The translations under genes and the position numbers were made by a program. A stretch of 50,791 bases of DNA from Pseudomonadota bacterium. GTDB taxonomy: Bacteria; Chloroflexota; UBA6077; JAJPGT01. Below the pieces are notes generated by a model. That model saw only the letters and a list, made by a program, of their open reading frames with translations, was not told where the DNA came from and searched no databases. Location: assembly GCA_021325655.1 (NCBI GenBank), contig JAJPGT010000050.1, positions 1 to 50,791 of the forward strand, in the 5' to 3' direction. Below, piece by piece: positions 7,398 through 15,583 of the stretch. How positions within the stretch are numbered: position 1 is the first letter of the stretch; each line of letters opens with the position of its first letter.

Positions 7398-8600
7398 TCA
7401 GCCTGTCCGCTTGGCGCCGCCGCGCTCCTGGTGCTCCACCGCCGCCCTGAGAAGCACCTCAGCGGCGATGGGCAGGCTCGCCTCGTCCACCCCGAACTGC
7501 GGGCTGTGGTGCGGCCCGCTCGGGACGTAGGGCGGGTTGGCTCCGCCGACGAAGAAGTAGCAGCCCGGCCGCGCCTCCAGAAACAGCGCCATGTCGTCCG
7601 CGCCCATCTGGGGCTCCCGCTCCACCGTGCCCGCTTCGCCTACTACCGCCAACGCCGCCCGGCGCACCAGCGCCGCCATCGCCGGGTCGTTCACTACCGG
7701 CGGGCAGCCGACGTCGAACGCCACCTCGGCCTGGGCGCGCAGCGAGGCGGCAATGCCCGATGCCAGCTCGCCAATGCGCTGCTGGAGCCGCGCCCGGAGC
7801 TCCTGGTCGAGCGTCCGCAGCGTTCCGGCCAGCCGCGCCTCGGGCGGGATGATGTTGAATGCGGTGCCGGCATGGAACATCCCGATAGTGACCACCGCGG
7901 GGTCGATCGGGTTTACCTCCCGCGACACAAGCAACTGGAGCGCGACCACGATCTCGGACCCGACCAGGATCGGGTCGACCGAGCGGTGGGGATAGGCGCC
8001 GTGGCCGCCCGTGCCGCGGACGACGATCTCGAACCGATCCGCGCTCGCCATGATCGCCCCGGCCCGGGCAGAGACCTGGCCAACTGGCAGCTCGGTAGTC
8101 ACGTGGAAGGCGAGGGTGGCCTGGACCGGCGGATTGTCGAGCGCCCCCTGCTCGATCATCGGCCGGGCTCCGGAGATGATCTCCTCGGCCGGCTGGAAGG
8201 CGAAGGTGATCGTACCTGGCAGGGCGTCGCGGTGCCGGGCGAGCGTCTGCGCGACCGCCAGCGCAACCGCAACATGGGTGTCGTGGCCACAGGCGTGCAT
8301 CACCCCCGGCGTCTGGGAGCGAAACGGCAGGTCGTTCTCCTCCTGGACTGGCAGCGCGTCCATGTCGGCCCGCAGCAGCAGCCCTGGCCCCGGCTGCCCG
8401 CCGCGCAACACGCCAAGCACGCCGGTGTGCGCCACCCCGGTTCGCACCTCCAGCCCGGCCGCGCTCAGCCGTGCGGCAATGATTCCGGCGGTGCGCCGCT
8501 CCTGGAAGCCGAGCTCGGGGTGCTGGTGCAGATCGCGCCGGGTGCGGATCATCTCGTCGCGCAGCGCCTCCAGATCAGCCAGCAGGCTTGACAGGTCCAT
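7398..8600 (-). CDS. M20 family amidohydrolase (N-acyl amino acid / hippurate hydrolase type)
   Basis: The start is the ATG at 8600 after AAGGAGAG, giving 400 residues; the open frame continues upstream but has no ribosome site there. The N-terminus (LRDEMIRTRRDLHQHPELGF) is typical of the M20D subfamily. Zinc ligands are visible in HACGHDTH and in QPAEE; GCYFFVGG and HHSPQFGVDE near the C-terminus complete the signature. Members hydrolyse N-acyl amino acids, hippurate or indole-acetyl amino acid conjugates, usually in the cytoplasm. It is a single gene with no partner pointing to a substrate. Family is secure; exact substrate is unknown. Confidence 0.92.
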   Translation of the reverse strand: MDLSSLLADLEALRDEMIRTRRDLHQHPELGFQERRTAGIIAARLSAAGLEVRTGVAHTGVLGVLRGGQPGPGLLLRADMDALPVQEENDLPFRSQTPGVMHACGHDTHVAVALAVAQTLARHRDALPGTITFAFQPAEEIISGARPMIEQGALDNPPVQATLAFHVTTELPVGQVSARAGAIMASADRFEIVVRGTGGHGAYPHRSVDPILVGSEIVVALQLLVSREVNPIDPAVVTIGMFHAGTAFNIIPPEARLAGTLRTLDQELRARLQQRIGELASGIAASLRAQAEVAFDVGCPPVVNDPAMAALVRRAALAVVGEAGTVEREPQMGADDMALFLEARPGCYFFVGGANPPYVPSGPHHSPQFGVDEASLPIAAEVLLRAAVEHQERGGAKRTG

Positions 8601-8777
8601 CTCGTCTCTCCTTCCCATGTCGGCGGCGGGCACAGTCCCTGTTGCCATGGTACCCCGTCGGCGCGCGCCGTTCGCGCTCCCTGGCGCTTGTCGCTCGCTC
8701 CGGCCGGAGACTACCATGCCGAGCGCGGAGGGGCGAATGCAGACGATTCGACAGACTCGGCCGATGAGGAGCGCGTG

Positions 8778-10685
8778 GTGAGGCCGGACACGGGGCGCTG
8801 GCCGACGCCGGACCAGCCCGGCCGCTACGCCGAGGCGTTGCGGCTCGCGATCGAGGCGGCCCGGGCAGCGGGGGCGCGGCTGCGGGCGGAGTTCCACCGG
8901 CCGGGTGGGCCACGCGGCGATGGGCACGACCACGCGGACATCGACGCCGAGGTGGAGGCAGAGGACATCCGCCCCCGGCTGACCGCGGCATTCCCCACCT
9001 GGGGCTATCGGGGCGAAGAGACAGAGCCACCCTTGCCTCCGCGTGACCAGGAGGGACACGTCTGGCTGGTGGATCCGAACGATGGCACCCGGGCCTACCT
9101 GCGCGGCTTCCGCGGCCCGGCGACCTCGATCGGGCTGCTGCGCGACGGCCTGCCGGTGCTCGGGGTGCTATACGCGTACGCCGCGCCCGACGACCGGGGC
9201 GACCTGTTCGCCTGGGCGGAAGGCGAGCCGCTGACCCGCAACGGGGTCGCGATCGAGCGGCGCGCCGAGGAGCGGCCGCTGGGCGCGGACGACTTCGTCC
9301 TGGTCTCTGAAGCGGCGGATCGCAACCCGGCCGCGAACGCGCGCTGCGCGGCGCCGGCCCGCTTTCTGGCGGTGCCGAGCATCGCCTACCGGCTCGCACT
9401 GGTCGCGGCTGGCGAGGGCCGCGCCGCGGTGACGATCAGCGGCCCGGGCGACTGGGATTACGGCGCCGGCCATGCGCTGCTGCGGGCGGTGGGAGGCGAG
9501 CTGCTCGGGGGCGACGGCCGGCCGGTCTGGTATACCCGCGAGGGCAAGAGCCGGGCCTTCGGCGGCCACTGCTTCGGCGGCGACCCGGCCGTCGTGCGGG
9601 TGCTCTGGCAGCGCGACTGGACTGGAGTGCTGGAGCGCCTCTCCTACGACTGCCCGTATCGCCCGGTCCGACCGCGCCCCGGGCAGGCGGCGCGCGACTC
9701 GGCGGTGCTGGCCCGAGCGCAGGGCTGCCTGCTGGGCCAGTTCGCGGGCGATGCGCTCGGGAGCCAGGTGGAGTTCCGCCGCGCGGCGGAGATCCGGGCC
9801 CAGTTCCCGGAGGGCGTGCGCGAGCTGACCGGCGGCGGGCCCTTTGGAACGCTGGCCGGGCAGCCGACCGACGATTCGGAGCTAGCGCTGATGCTGCTGC
9901 ACAGCATCCTGCAGGCGGGCGGCTACGATCCCGAAGCGGCGGCCAGCGCCTACGCCTACTGGTACCGCTCGGACCCGTTCGACGTCGGCGGCACCATCGG
10001 CCAGGCGCTCGCGGCGATCCGGCCTGGGGCAAGCGCGGCCGAAGCGGCGCGGGCGGCGGCGAGTCGGAGCAGCCAGGCCAACGGCTCGTTGATGCGGATC
10101 GCCCCGCTGCCGATCTGGGGCCACCGACTGCCGGTGGAGCGGCTGGTGGAGCACGCCCGGCAGGACAGCCAGCTCACCCACCCGCACCCGGTTTGCCAGG
10201 ACTCCGTCGCGGCGTTCTGCATCGCCGTCGCGCAGGCGCTGCGTGGCGGGACGACCGAGCAGGTGTACCGCGCCGCGCTCGATTGGGCGGAGGCACACGG
10301 TGAGCCCACGGTCGCCGAGGCGCTCCGCGCGGCGGCTGAGCCGCCGAAGCGCCAGCCGCCAGTGGATGGCAGCACCCAGGGCTGGGTGCTGCACGCGCTG
10401 CGCACCGCCTTCCACCAGCTCCTGCACGCCCCATCCCTGGAGGAGGGGATTGTGAGAACGATCTCGCTCGGCGGCGACACGGACACCAACGCCGCCATCG
10501 CCGGGGCGCTGCTCGGCGCGCGTCACGGCCGCGCCGCGGTGCCCGACCGCTGGCGGCGGGTGATCTTGAGCTGCCGCCCGATGGCCGCCTCCGGCGCCCG
10601 CCGGCCACGGCCGTACCCGTTCTGGCCGGTCGACGCGCTCTACCAGGCCGAGGCACTGGTCGCGCTCGGCGAGCGGCTCGACTGA
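8778..10685 (+). CDS. fusion: inositol monophosphatase family + ADP-ribosylglycohydrolase
   Basis: The 635-residue protein joins two hydrolases in one uninterrupted frame. Residues about 15-260 are an inositol-monophosphatase/CysQ-type fold with GEE (79-81), DPNDGT (99-104) and DWDYGAG (from 225), the metal-binding motifs. Residues about 310-630 are an ADP-ribosylglycohydrolase (DraG/ARH) with GCLLGQFAGDALG, PTDDSE (363-368) and LGGDTDTNAAIAGALLGA (Asp567 and Asp569), the binuclear Mg site. I chose the GTG at 8778 because GAGGAG lies 6 bases upstream; the adjacent GTG at 8775 is possible. The pairing suggests sequential removal of a phosphate and an ADP-ribosyl group from one nucleotide-derived substrate, but that is inference. 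Both motif sets look intact. Confidence 0.9.
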   Translation: MRPDTGRWPTPDQPGRYAEALRLAIEAARAAGARLRAEFHRPGGPRGDGHDHADIDAEVEAEDIRPRLTAAFPTWGYRGEETEPPLPPRDQEGHVWLVDPNDGTRAYLRGFRGPATSIGLLRDGLPVLGVLYAYAAPDDRGDLFAWAEGEPLTRNGVAIERRAEERPLGADDFVLVSEAADRNPAANARCAAPARFLAVPSIAYRLALVAAGEGRAAVTISGPGDWDYGAGHALLRAVGGELLGGDGRPVWYTREGKSRAFGGHCFGGDPAVVRVLWQRDWTGVLERLSYDCPYRPVRPRPGQAARDSAVLARAQGCLLGQFAGDALGSQVEFRRAAEIRAQFPEGVRELTGGGPFGTLAGQPTDDSELALMLLHSILQAGGYDPEAAASAYAYWYRSDPFDVGGTIGQALAAIRPGASAAEAARAAASRSSQANGSLMRIAPLPIWGHRLPVERLVEHARQDSQLTHPHPVCQDSVAAFCIAVAQALRGGTTEQVYRAALDWAEAHGEPTVAEALRAAAEPPKRQPPVDGSTQGWVLHALRTAFHQLLHAPSLEEGIVRTISLGGDTDTNAAIAGALLGARHGRAAVPDRWRRVILSCRPMAASGARRPRPYPFWPVDALYQAEALVALGERLD

Positions 10686-10697
10686 GCCGGGCGCTCG

Positions 10698-11666
10698 TCA
10701 GCGCGAGGCGGCCGACGCCGCCTCATGGAGCGCCGCCTCCGCCTGCTCGACCAGGAGACGAACGATCTGCCCCGCGGGCAGCACGTCGTGGATCAGCCCC
10801 GCGCTCTGGCCGGCAAACGGCAGATACTCGTGGAAGCGGCCACTGCGCAGCGCGGCGAACACCTCGTCCCGCAGCTCCGCCGACCGCTCCGCCGCCTCCG
10901 TGCGCCGCTCCGCCCACCAGTCGCTAAAGGGGGTGCGGACCGCGCGCGGCACCGCGCCGTATCCACGCGTCCCTGGTCCAGGCAGGATGTCGTTCGCGAC
11001 GTCCACCTTCACGACGTCCTCTGACCGCGCGGCGATAATCGCCTGCTTCCAGCCGTCGCCGATCGGGGCTTCGACCGAGGCGAGAAAGCGGGTGCCGACG
11101 TTCACCCCGACCGCGCCAAGCACGAGCGCGGCCGCTACTCCGCGCCCGTCGGCGATGCCGCCCGCCGCGACGACGGGCAGCGGCCGGACCGCGTCCACCA
11201 CTTGCGGGATGAGCGGCAGCGCCGCGACGTACTGCCCGAAGCCGCCCGCCTCCTCGCCCTGGGCGATGATCACGTCTACCCCGCGCTCCGCTGCCTGTGC
11301 GGCCTGCGCAACGGTGTGCACCTGGTGCATCACCAGCGCGCCCGCGTCGTGCGCCCGCTTCACGTACTCACCCGGGTCGCCCAGCGCCAGCGAGAGAATC
11401 GGCACCCGGGCGTCCAGCGCCGCCGCGAAGCTCTCCTCGTTCATGTCGCTGACAAGGAAGTTCACCGCGAAGGGACGGTCGGTTGCGGCACGAATCCGAG
11501 CCACTTGCTCGCGCAGGTCGGCCGTGGGCCGGCTCGCGCCGCCAAGGCTGCCCAGCCCGCCAGCCCGGGAGACTGCGACGACGAGGTCCGCTGCGGTGAA
11601 GGGGCCCATCCCGGCCTGAATGATCGGATACTCGATGCCGAACAGATCGCAGAGTCTGGTACGCAC
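10698..11666 (-). CDS. nitronate monooxygenase (2-nitropropane dioxygenase family)
   Basis: The GTG at 11666 follows AGGAGGGAAAC and gives 322 residues. The open frame continues far upstream antisense to tyrS, but that part is not protein-like. Family signatures are IEYPIIQAGMGPFT at the N-terminus, AGGLGSLGG, MHQVHTVAQA, IIAQGEEAGG and VVAAGGIADGRGVAAALVLGA, forming an FMN-binding TIM barrel. The family oxidises alkyl nitronates with FMN and oxygen; several members have other or unknown physiological substrates, including enoyl reductase-like relatives. It is divergent from tyrS across about 215 bases. It ends 12 bases from the convergent fusion gene. Confidence 0.88.
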   Translation of the reverse strand: MRTRLCDLFGIEYPIIQAGMGPFTAADLVVAVSRAGGLGSLGGASRPTADLREQVARIRAATDRPFAVNFLVSDMNEESFAAALDARVPILSLALGDPGEYVKRAHDAGALVMHQVHTVAQAAQAAERGVDVIIAQGEEAGGFGQYVAALPLIPQVVDAVRPLPVVAAGGIADGRGVAAALVLGAVGVNVGTRFLASVEAPIGDGWKQAIIAARSEDVVKVDVANDILPGPGTRGYGAVPRAVRTPFSDWWAERRTEAAERSAELRDEVFAALRSGRFHEYLPFAGQSAGLIHDVLPAGQIVRLLVEQAEAALHEAASAASR

Positions 11667-11882
11667 GTTTCCCTCCTGGTCGCGCGGGCCGACGCGTCTC
11701 CCCGCGCCATTGTCTGTCTCGTCTCGCCGGCGCGCAAAACGTTTCACGCACTCCGGGAGAGGTGCAGGCTGTGGGGCTCCCGCGCGACCCGTCACGTGGT
11801 GTACGCTGCGCCAGCGGGGCGCCTCTTGCGATACTGTGAGCAGCGGCAGCGCCGCGCAGGCGTGTAGCACGGAGCGGACTGG

Positions 11883-13166
11883 ATGACGGATCTGCTGGAT
11901 GAATTGAAAGAGCGCGGGTTTGTTGCCCTGATTTCCGATGAAGAGGGGCTGCACGAGGCGCTCCGAGCGCCGATCACCCTCTACTGCGGCTTCGATCCGT
12001 CCAATCGGAGCCTCACCGTTGGCAACCTGCTCCAGGTGATGCTCCTGGCGCACTTCCAGCGGGCCGGCCATCGCCCGATCGCGGTGATGGGCGGCGGCAC
12101 CGGTATGATCGGCGATCCCTCCGGCAAGACCAGCCAGCGGCCGCTGCTGTCGGAAGAGGAGATCCGCACCAACCTGGCCTGCCTGAAGACCCAGTTCCAG
12201 CGCTTCCTGGACTTCTCGGACCGCCGAGCGCTCCAGCTCGACAACGCCGCCTGGCTGCTTCAGCTTCGCTACATCAGCTTCCTGCGCGAGATCGGCCGCC
12301 ACTTCACCGTCAACCAGCTCCTGCAGCACGAGACCTACCGCCAGCGGCTGGAGGGCGAGGGGCTGAGCCTGATCGAGTTCAGCTACGCCCTGCTGCAGGC
12401 GTACGACTTTTTGCACCTGTATCGCGCCTACGACTGCATCCTGCAGGTCGGCGGCAAGGATCAGTGGTTCAACATCCTGACCGGCACCGAGCTGATCCGG
12501 CGCGCGGCCGGAGGGCGGGCGTTCGCGCTCGTCACCCCGCTGCTGATGACCGCTTCCGGCGAAAAGATGGGCAAGACCGAGGCCGGGGCGGTCTGGCTGG
12601 ACGCGGACCGTACCAGCCCCTACGAGTACTACCAGTTCTGGGTGAACACCGAGGACGCCGACGTGGAGCGCTTTCTGGCGCTGTTCACGTTCCTGCCGCT
12701 GGACGAGGTGCGCGCGCTCGGACGGCTGCGGGGCGCTGATCTGCGCCAGGCCAAGGAGGTGCTCGCGTTCGAGGCGACCCGGCTGGCCCACGGCGTCCAG
12801 GCGGCGGCTGCCGCGCAGGCAACCTCGCGGGCGCTGTTCGGCGGTAAGACCTCGGCGACGATCGAGGCCGAAGCGACGATTAAGGGCGAGGCACGGCTCG
12901 TCGCGCAGGCGACAGCGATGCCGACGACAGTGGTCGCCGAGGCGCAGCTCGCCCAGGGGCTGAGCATCGTCGACGCGCTCGTGCAGACCGGCCTGGCCGC
13001 GTCCAACCGCGCCGCCCGCGATTTGATCGCCCAGGGCGGTGCCTACCTCAACGGCGCCCGGGTCGAGCGGGCCGACGTTCGGCTCACCCTGGCGGATTTC
13101 AAGGACGGCGCCGCGCTGCTGCGCGCCGGCAAGAAACGGTACCACCGCCTGGTGCTGGAGCGCTGA
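11883..13166 (+). CDS. tyrS: tyrosyl-tRNA synthetase with altered HIGH motif
   Basis: This class I enzyme charges tRNA-Tyr. Residues 31-39 (ITLYCGFDP) match the bacterial TyrRS tyrosine/ATP pocket in register with the Geobacillus enzyme (Tyr34, Cys35, Asp38). The HIGH tetrapeptide at 45-48 is TVGN instead of the usual HxGH/HxGN. GGGTGMIGDPSGK and GGKDQWFN are present, KMSKS appears as KMGKT, and a C-terminal S4 RNA-binding domain (SIVDALVQTGLAASNRAARD) completes the 427 residues. The ribosome site before the ATG is weak (GGAGCGG). No T-box is seen. Identity is secure; the motif change is discussed in the findings. Confidence 0.95.
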   Translation: MTDLLDELKERGFVALISDEEGLHEALRAPITLYCGFDPSNRSLTVGNLLQVMLLAHFQRAGHRPIAVMGGGTGMIGDPSGKTSQRPLLSEEEIRTNLACLKTQFQRFLDFSDRRALQLDNAAWLLQLRYISFLREIGRHFTVNQLLQHETYRQRLEGEGLSLIEFSYALLQAYDFLHLYRAYDCILQVGGKDQWFNILTGTELIRRAAGGRAFALVTPLLMTASGEKMGKTEAGAVWLDADRTSPYEYYQFWVNTEDADVERFLALFTFLPLDEVRALGRLRGADLRQAKEVLAFEATRLAHGVQAAAAAQATSRALFGGKTSATIEAEATIKGEARLVAQATAMPTTVVAEAQLAQGLSIVDALVQTGLAASNRAARDLIAQGGAYLNGARVERADVRLTLADFKDGAALLRAGKKRYHRLVLER

Positions 13167-13289
13167 GCGCGGCGCGATCGCGCCCGGAGCGCTGCCGCCG
13201 GGCAGGCGCGAGGCGCGGAGCCGAAGCCCCGCACCCCGCGCCCCACTGCGCCGGGCCGCTCCGCTGCCACGGTGAGCAGCGGGAGGCGG

Positions 13290-13538
13290 TCAGATCTCGG
13301 CGGTGAACCCGCAGCCGGGACACACCCCGACGACGCGGTAGTCTGGCGAGCTGGGCCGATACATCGGCCGTGTCTCCAGACCGGCCCGGCGGCAGCGAGG
13401 ACAACGCATCGTTGCCCCCACCACGCGCTCGAGCCGCTCCAGCGTGTCGTCCAGCAGCAGGTTGCCTACCCAGGCCGGGCGGCCTGGCTGGAAGGACTGG
13501 CTAGCCGCCGTCTCCTGGACGGTGACAATGGTTTGCAT
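13290..13538 (-). CDS. small zinc-ribbon protein
   Basis: The 82-residue product starts at an ATG with GGGAGGGGAG about 5 bases upstream. The C-terminal half has two knuckles, CPRC (about 46-49) and CPGC (about 73-76), separated by 23 residues, which would bind one zinc as a ribbon. The N-terminal half (MQTIVTVQETAASQSFQPG) looks flexible. Nothing indicates a catalytic role; nucleic-acid or protein binding is likely by analogy only. It is convergent with tyrS and single-gene. No named family is recognised. Confidence 0.7.
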   Translation of the reverse strand: MQTIVTVQETAASQSFQPGRPAWVGNLLLDDTLERLERVVGATMRCPRCRRAGLETRPMYRPSSPDYRVVGVCPGCGFTAEI

Positions 13539-13688
13539 GGATGCTCCCCTCCCTTACCCTGGGAGGCGCAGAGCATCACGAACCGCGCGCAGTGCGTGCG
13601 CCATGATCACTCTTCTCCTGGTTGGTGCTCCGTGGGCGTCGCCCCGGACGGGCGAGACGCCGCGCGGAGAGCAGGTCGTCTCGCGTTG

Positions 13689-13736
13689 GGAGCGTGGGAC
13701 GCCACGCTCCGGTGGGGACGAGACCGGGTGGTCTCG
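13689..13736. repeat. two adjacent perfect hairpins
   Basis: GGAGCGTGG (13689-13697) pairs with CCACGCTCC (13702-13710) around a 4-base loop, and CGAGACC (13719-13725) pairs with GGTCTCG (13730-13736) around another 4-base loop. They lie downstream of the stop of the Pro/Ala-rich gene and could end its transcript, though no T run is present on the minus strand. A palindromic repeat element is an alternative. Confidence 0.6.
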
Positions 13737-13745
13737 GGACGACCG

Positions 13746-15374
13746 TCAGCCAGGAGGGGTGGCAGGCGCGAAGGCGAGGCTGGAGGGGCAAAGCAGCGGC
13801 GAGCCCCACAGGCGCCGCCAGCCGACGAGCAGCAGCCATCCCCACAGGGAGAGCGCCGCCGACGGCGCGTCGAACGATCCAGCGCTCGCCGAGCCGCCCC
13901 CGAAGCTCCCACCGGGCAGCTCCGAGCTGCCCAGCGGCTCCACCGGGCTGGCGCCGGGTACGGGTAGAGGCGGCGCGGGCGGGCTGAGCGGCCGCGCCGG
14001 CGCCGGCGCGGCCGAGAGCGGGAGAGCGACCGCCAGAGGCGAACCGGCGTCACTGTCGGCCTGGTCCGGTGGGCCAGCTATCGGTGGGCTAGCCATCACG
14101 GCTGGGAAGACGGGCGCGGCGGGCAGCGAGGCCCAATGCGGGCGTCTGGGCGGAGCAAGCGCGCGCCTGGCGGACGGCGCCACGGCATTCGGGGGTCGGG
14201 GTTCGGAATGGGGGATTCGAATGCCGAATCCCGAATCCCGAACGGCGTGGCGGGGCAGGGGCCCAGGCGCGGGCTGGTGCCAGGCAGCCGCCCGGGGCGC
14301 CCGCGCTGGGCGCTGCGCCAGAGGAGCCGGCGCCTGCTGCCGCTCACTCCGATCATGGCTGGCGCGGGCGGGCGCGGTCGCTGCACCGGAAGCCCACGTT
14401 GGCGTGGGATTCGCCGCGCTCGGAGAGGGCGCGGGCGCGGCCGGCCGCGGGGCCAGAGGCACCCCAGGCGACCCGTCGCCTGGGGACCCCGCCAGAGGGC
14501 GCGTCGGCAGGGTGGACTCGGGAGACAGGACCGGCCAGAGGGCGCGGTACAGGCCGCTGCTGGGTGCTTGCGGCTGGCTCGCCCGGCCACCCGGTGGATC
14601 CGATGGCGCGCCCGGCTGGTCGCCAGAGCGCGGCCACGGGCCGCTCGACGGCCGTGCGGATGGCCGCGTCACCCGCGAGCGCGGTGCCGGGGCAGGCGGC
14701 GCAGGGCTGTGCTTGTGCGCCTCGGACGGCCCGCGCCCCGGCTGGTCATCGCTTGCGGCCGGCTGGGTGGGCTGCTGGGGCGCCCAGGAACGGGCTGGCT
14801 GGGCGCTGCGGGGCATCGGAGCCGGGTCCTCCGCGGCGGGCGCCCGGGGCTCGGATACCCCGGGGGCGGGAGCAGGGCGTTCGTCAGTGGCATGATCGCT
14901 CTTTGCCGGCGTGTCCGTAGCAGGGCGGGCGGCAGGGGCAGGCTCCGAGGCGGGCGCCGGCCCAAGGTCGCCTGGCCGCTCGGGCGGGCGGGGCACCCCA
15001 GGCGACCGGTCGCCTGGGGTGCCCGGGCGCTCCGGGGCGCTGCTGGGCTGGGACGGCGCGGGCTGCGTCCCGGCCGCCGGGTGGTCGGTCTTCGCTCCCG
15101 GCGCCTGGTCCGCGGCCGGCCCCTTGCGGTCGTTCCCGGCCGGCGCTTTGCTGGTGTCAGGCCGTTGCTTTCCGCCCGATGCTTTGCTCGCGCCAGGCCG
15201 CTGCTTTCCGTCCGATGCGCTCGGCGCGGCCCTGGCGGGGGAGGATGATGCCGACCTGCCGGCGTACGCTGGCGCGGACTTCGCGCCGTGCTCGCCGGCT
15301 GCAGCGACGCTCGCCACGGTCGCCAACAGCGCGATCAGCGCGCAGACAAGGGCCAGGATCCCACGCCGGGACAT
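13746..15374 (-). CDS. secreted Pro/Ala-rich protein with C-terminal membrane segment
   Basis: The ATG at 15374 follows CGGAGAACG. The 542-residue product begins with a clear signal peptide (MSRRGILALVCALIALLATV, cleavage probably after VAAA). Most of the chain is low-complexity Pro, Ala, Ser and Lys, mucin-like. Near the C-terminus SAALSLWGWLLLVGWRRLW forms a membrane segment followed by basic residues, suggesting an exported, membrane-tethered stalk. Inside the coding sequence lie two copies of the CCAGGCGAC-GTCGCCTGG palindrome and one GATTCGAAT repeat, all keeping the frame open. No enzymatic domain is seen. That it is a true gene rests on the signal peptide, the anchor and the ribosome site; the low complexity leaves some doubt. 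Confidence 0.68.
   Translation of the reverse strand: MSRRGILALVCALIALLATVASVAAAGEHGAKSAPAYAGRSASSSPARAAPSASDGKQRPGASKASGGKQRPDTSKAPAGNDRKGPAADQAPGAKTDHPAAGTQPAPSQPSSAPERPGTPGDRSPGVPRPPERPGDLGPAPASEPAPAARPATDTPAKSDHATDERPAPAPGVSEPRAPAAEDPAPMPRSAQPARSWAPQQPTQPAASDDQPGRGPSEAHKHSPAPPAPAPRSRVTRPSARPSSGPWPRSGDQPGAPSDPPGGRASQPQAPSSGLYRALWPVLSPESTLPTRPLAGSPGDGSPGVPLAPRPAAPAPSPSAANPTPTWASGAATAPARASHDRSERQQAPAPLAQRPARAPRAAAWHQPAPGPLPRHAVRDSGFGIRIPHSEPRPPNAVAPSARRALAPPRRPHWASLPAAPVFPAVMASPPIAGPPDQADSDAGSPLAVALPLSAAPAPARPLSPPAPPLPVPGASPVEPLGSSELPGGSFGGGSASAGSFDAPSAALSLWGWLLLVGWRRLWGSPLLCPSSLAFAPATPPG
14186..14243. repeat. GATTCGAAT palindromic repeat, copy 2, within a CDS
   Basis: This resembles the element at 6741-6790: TTCGGAAT, GGGGGATTCGAAT, then CCGAATCCCGAATCCCGAA. 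It is read in frame on the minus strand as VRDSGFGIRIPHSEPR inside the Pro/Ala-rich protein, so the insertion has been tolerated. Confidence 0.75.
14462..14485. repeat. CCAGGCGAC palindromic element, copy 1, within a CDS
   Basis: The 11-base arms CCCCAGGCGAC and GTCGCCTGGGG flank a 2-base centre. On the minus strand it encodes SPGDGSPGV in the Pro/Ala-rich protein. The right flank GGGGACCCCGCCAG is shared with the copy at 19577. Confidence 0.85.
14991..15024. repeat. CCAGGCGAC palindromic element, copy 2, 34-bp perfect palindrome
   Basis: The half-site GGGCACCCCAGGCGACC is followed directly by its exact reverse complement, 17 bases each side. On the minus strand it encodes TPGDRSPGVP within the Pro/Ala-rich protein. 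Confidence 0.88.
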
Positions 15375-15583
15375 CGTTCTCCGCACGTTCGCCACCCGCG
15401 GCTGGCCTCGGTGCGAGGCCGCGCTCCGGCGGCTCCGCTCTGCCCGCTCGGCTCTGGTTGGAGCCAGCCGACCCTGGAGAGCGAGGCCACTGTAGCACGG
15501 GGGGAGGCTCCCGGAACCGCCCGACGCCTGGCCACTGGTCCCGGAGTGGCGGGCTGGAGGTACCGTCGCGACGCAGGGCGGTA

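Noticed and set aside
6567..8591. 674-codon plus frame across the lipoprotein and M20 genes
   Set aside because: It crosses a promoter and two terminators and is antisense to a clear M20 enzyme; composition is shadow-like.
11667..13145. N-terminal extension of the nitronate monooxygenase frame
   Set aside because: It is antisense to tyrS and not protein-like; the GTG at 11666 has AGGAGGG upstream.
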